NCBI GenBank assembly: GCA_008975185.1
Contig: BFAU01000115.1
Location: 1 to 6,609 of the forward strand
Reading direction: 5' to 3'
DNA: 6,609 bases
DNA from: a bacterium MnTg04
GTDB taxonomy: Bacteria > Pseudomonadota > Gammaproteobacteria > Steroidobacterales > MnTg04
The position numbers and the translations under genes are program-made. How positions within the stretch are numbered: position 1 is the stretch's first letter; each line of letters opens with the position of its first letter. The notes under the pieces were generated by a model. That model was not told the DNA's origin, did not search any database, and worked only from the letters and a program-made list of their open reading frames with translations. Shown here piece by piece: positions 5,057 to 6,609 of this stretch.

Positions 5057-6064
5057 ATGGCCAGTACGAAAAGAGGCCGGTTCCCCGGCACGAGGATGCG
5101 ACGGATGCGGCGAGATGATTTCAGCCGCAGGCTGATGCGCGAATGCTCACTGAGTTCAGCGGATCTGATTTGTCCGTTGTTTGTCACCGAAGGGGACAAA
5201 CAGTCGCAGCCGATACTCTCGATGCCCGGCGTGGACCGTCTCAGTATCGATCTGGCAGTCGAAAAAAGCCGGGAACTGTTTGATCTCGGTGTGCCGGCAG
5301 TGGTCCTGTTTCCGGTCGTCGAAAACGATGGCAAGAGCCTGGACGGCAAGGAGGCCTACAATCCAGGAGGCCTGGTTCAGCGTTGTATCAAGGCTATGAA
5401 AGTTGCTCTCCCGGAGCTCGGGGTCATTACCGATGTGGCGCTCGATCCCTACACCACGCACGGACAAGACGGCGTTATCGATGACTACGGTTACGTCGTC
5501 AACGACGAGACTGTGGCAATCCTGGTGCGCCAGGCCCTGTCGCATGTGGAGGCCGGGGCCGACGTAATATCGCCGTCCGACATGATGGACGGGCGGATAG
5601 GCGCGATCCGGCAGGCGCTTGAAGCCGAGGGCCATCACACGACAAAAATTCTCGCCTATTCGGCAAAATACGCATCGTCTTTTTATGGCCCCTTCCGCGA
5701 CGCCGTGGGTTCTGCGGGCAATCTCGCCGGTGGCGACAAATACACCTACCAGATGGATCCGGCCAACAGCGATGAAGCGCTGCGTGAGATCGCGCTTGAC
5801 CTGGAAGAAGGTGCCGACATGGTCATGGTCAAGCCCGGAATGCCCTACCTGGACATCGTTCGAAGGGTCAAGGACGAATTTGGCGTACCCACATTCGTCT
5901 ACCAGGTCAGCGGCGAGTACGCGATGCTCAAGGCGGCTTCCCAGGCCGGCTGGCTGGATGAAGAATCGGTGGTTATGGAGGCCTTGCTGGCGTTCAAAAG
6001 AGCTGGCGCGGACGGCATTTTGACGTATTATGCCGGCCAGGCCGCACGCTGGCTCGGCCAATAA
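5057..6064 (+). CDS. hemB: Delta-aminolevulinic acid dehydratase (porphobilinogen synthase), Mg-type
   Basis: Cytoplasmic enzyme of tetrapyrrole synthesis that condenses two 5-aminolevulinate molecules to porphobilinogen. The 335 residues match the Pseudomonas aeruginosa type closely by eye. The two Schiff-base lysines are Lys204 (AYSAKYASSFYGPF) and Lys259 (MVMVKPGMPYLD). At the site that holds three zinc-binding cysteines in other HemB enzymes, this protein has Ala128, Asp130 and Asp138 (DVALDPYTTHGQDG), the Cys-free form. Glu244 matches the allosteric Mg2+ site of the pseudomonad enzyme. The Arg-rich N-terminal arm (TRMRRMRRDDFSRRL) is typical and serves octamer assembly. I chose the ATG at 5057 because TAAGGA lies 7 bases upstream and the family begins here; the open frame continues upstream to 4892 across the sigma gene start, without support. 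The next gene begins 28 bp after the stop with no terminator, so cotranscription is likely. Confidence 0.98.
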   Translation: MASTKRGRFPGTRMRRMRRDDFSRRLMRECSLSSADLICPLFVTEGDKQSQPILSMPGVDRLSIDLAVEKSRELFDLGVPAVVLFPVVENDGKSLDGKEAYNPGGLVQRCIKAMKVALPELGVITDVALDPYTTHGQDGVIDDYGYVVNDETVAILVRQALSHVEAGADVISPSDMMDGRIGAIRQALEAEGHHTTKILAYSAKYASSFYGPFRDAVGSAGNLAGGDKYTYQMDPANSDEALREIALDLEEGADMVMVKPGMPYLDIVRRVKDEFGVPTFVYQVSGEYAMLKAASQAGWLDEESVVMEALLAFKRAGADGILTYYAGQAARWLGQ

Positions 6065-6092
6065 CAAAACATGCAAAAACCGGGGGGCTAGG

Positions 6093-6609
6093 ATGGCAAA
6101 TTATCTGTCGGGGATATTCGGTTCGTCTCCGGTCGCGCCTTTGCAGCAGCATATGGATATTGCCTACCGCTGCGCGAAACAATTGATACCGATGTTCGAG
6201 GCAGTGATCGAGAGTGACTGGGCTGCCGTCGAGGATTGCCGACAGCGCATCCGGGACCTCGAAAGCGAAGCCGATGAAATGAAACAGGCGATTCGCGCCA
6301 GCCTGCCGAAAAGCCTGTTTATGCCGGTACCCAGGGAAGACCTGCTCGAATTGCTGCTGGTTCAGGACCGGGTTGCCAATCGTGCGAAGGATGTTTCGGG
6401 GCTGGTCGTCGGGCGAAAAATGGAGTTGCCCGACCCTATAGCGGAACCTTTCATAAAGTTTGTCCGCTGCAGCGTCGCTGCCGCCAAGCAAGCGCGCAAA
6501 AGCGTGCGCGAACTCGATGAGTTGTTTGAGACCGGCTTTCGCGGCGCCGAAGCCAAGCTTGTCGCGTCAATGGTCGCGGAACTGGACCGGCTCGAATCAG
6601 AGTCCGACC
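6093..6609 (+). CDS. TIGR00153/DUF47 family protein (PhoU-like, phosphate transport accessory), 3' end outside window
   Basis: Soluble, mostly helical PhoU-like protein. Members commonly sit next to a Pit-type phosphate permease and are thought to modulate it. The first 172 residues are visible of a family length near 225. The start MANYLSGIFGSSPVAPLQQHM, the acidic helix LESEADEMKQAIRASL (about 56-71) with its ExxxD-type metal-binding pattern, and LPKSLFMPVPREDLL...QDRVANRAKDVSG (71-103) are family signatures. A second acidic helix (DRLESESD) begins at the window edge, consistent with the duplicated PhoU-like metal motif. The ATG at 6093 has a GGGGGG stretch about 5 bases upstream. It follows hemB on the same strand. 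A pit gene just beyond the right edge is expected from common gene order but cannot be seen. Confidence 0.9.
   Translation, partial: MANYLSGIFGSSPVAPLQQHMDIAYRCAKQLIPMFEAVIESDWAAVEDCRQRIRDLESEADEMKQAIRASLPKSLFMPVPREDLLELLLVQDRVANRAKDVSGLVVGRKMELPDPIAEPFIKFVRCSVAAAKQARKSVRELDELFETGFRGAEAKLVASMVAELDRLESESD

Noticed and set aside
5156..6076. 306-codon minus-strand frame antisense to hemB
   Set aside because: It lies entirely opposite a complete, well-conserved hemB and has no recognisable domain. It reflects codon bias in a GC-rich gene.

Overview
The window looks like a piece of a gammaproteobacterial chromosome. The evidence is a HemB of the pseudomonad-like type, a Tag glycosylase close to the Escherichia coli protein, a TIGR00153/DUF47 gene, an ECF sigma factor paired with a DUF3379-like anti-sigma protein, and a fairly GC-rich base composition. 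The species cannot be named from this sequence.

Layout. On the minus strand, reading right to left from about 4.9 kb, there are an ECF sigma factor (4941-4438), its probable membrane anti-sigma partner (4427-3738), a 337-bp structured intergenic stretch, a small secreted Cys-repeat protein resembling HvfA-type RiPP metallophore precursors (3400-3080) followed by a clear intrinsic terminator, DNA-3-methyladenine glycosylase I (tag, 2900-2310), an exported M20-family metallopeptidase overlapping tag by 50 bp (2359-773), and the N-terminal two thirds of a YrbG-like Na+/Ca2+ antiporter (621 to the window edge). On the plus strand, diverging from the sigma gene, are hemB (5057-6064) and, 28 bp later, a TIGR00153/DUF47 gene that runs off the right edge (6093-).

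Most genes are housekeeping or common accessory functions: heme synthesis, alkylation repair, cation exchange, and a likely phosphate-transport accessory. The unusual part is the block at 3.08-4.94 kb. A secreted precursor-like peptide carries six cysteines at a 10-residue period, built from nearly identical 30-bp DNA repeats. It lies downstream of, and in the same orientation as, a sigma/anti-sigma pair, with a hairpin-rich leader between them. The modifying enzymes expected for the family (MNIO/DUF692 HvfB and its partner HvfC) are not in the window. The peptide is therefore either an orphan substrate of a distant HvfBC pair or an unmodified thiol protein. A regulatory link between the sigma factor and the peptide is inferred from position only.
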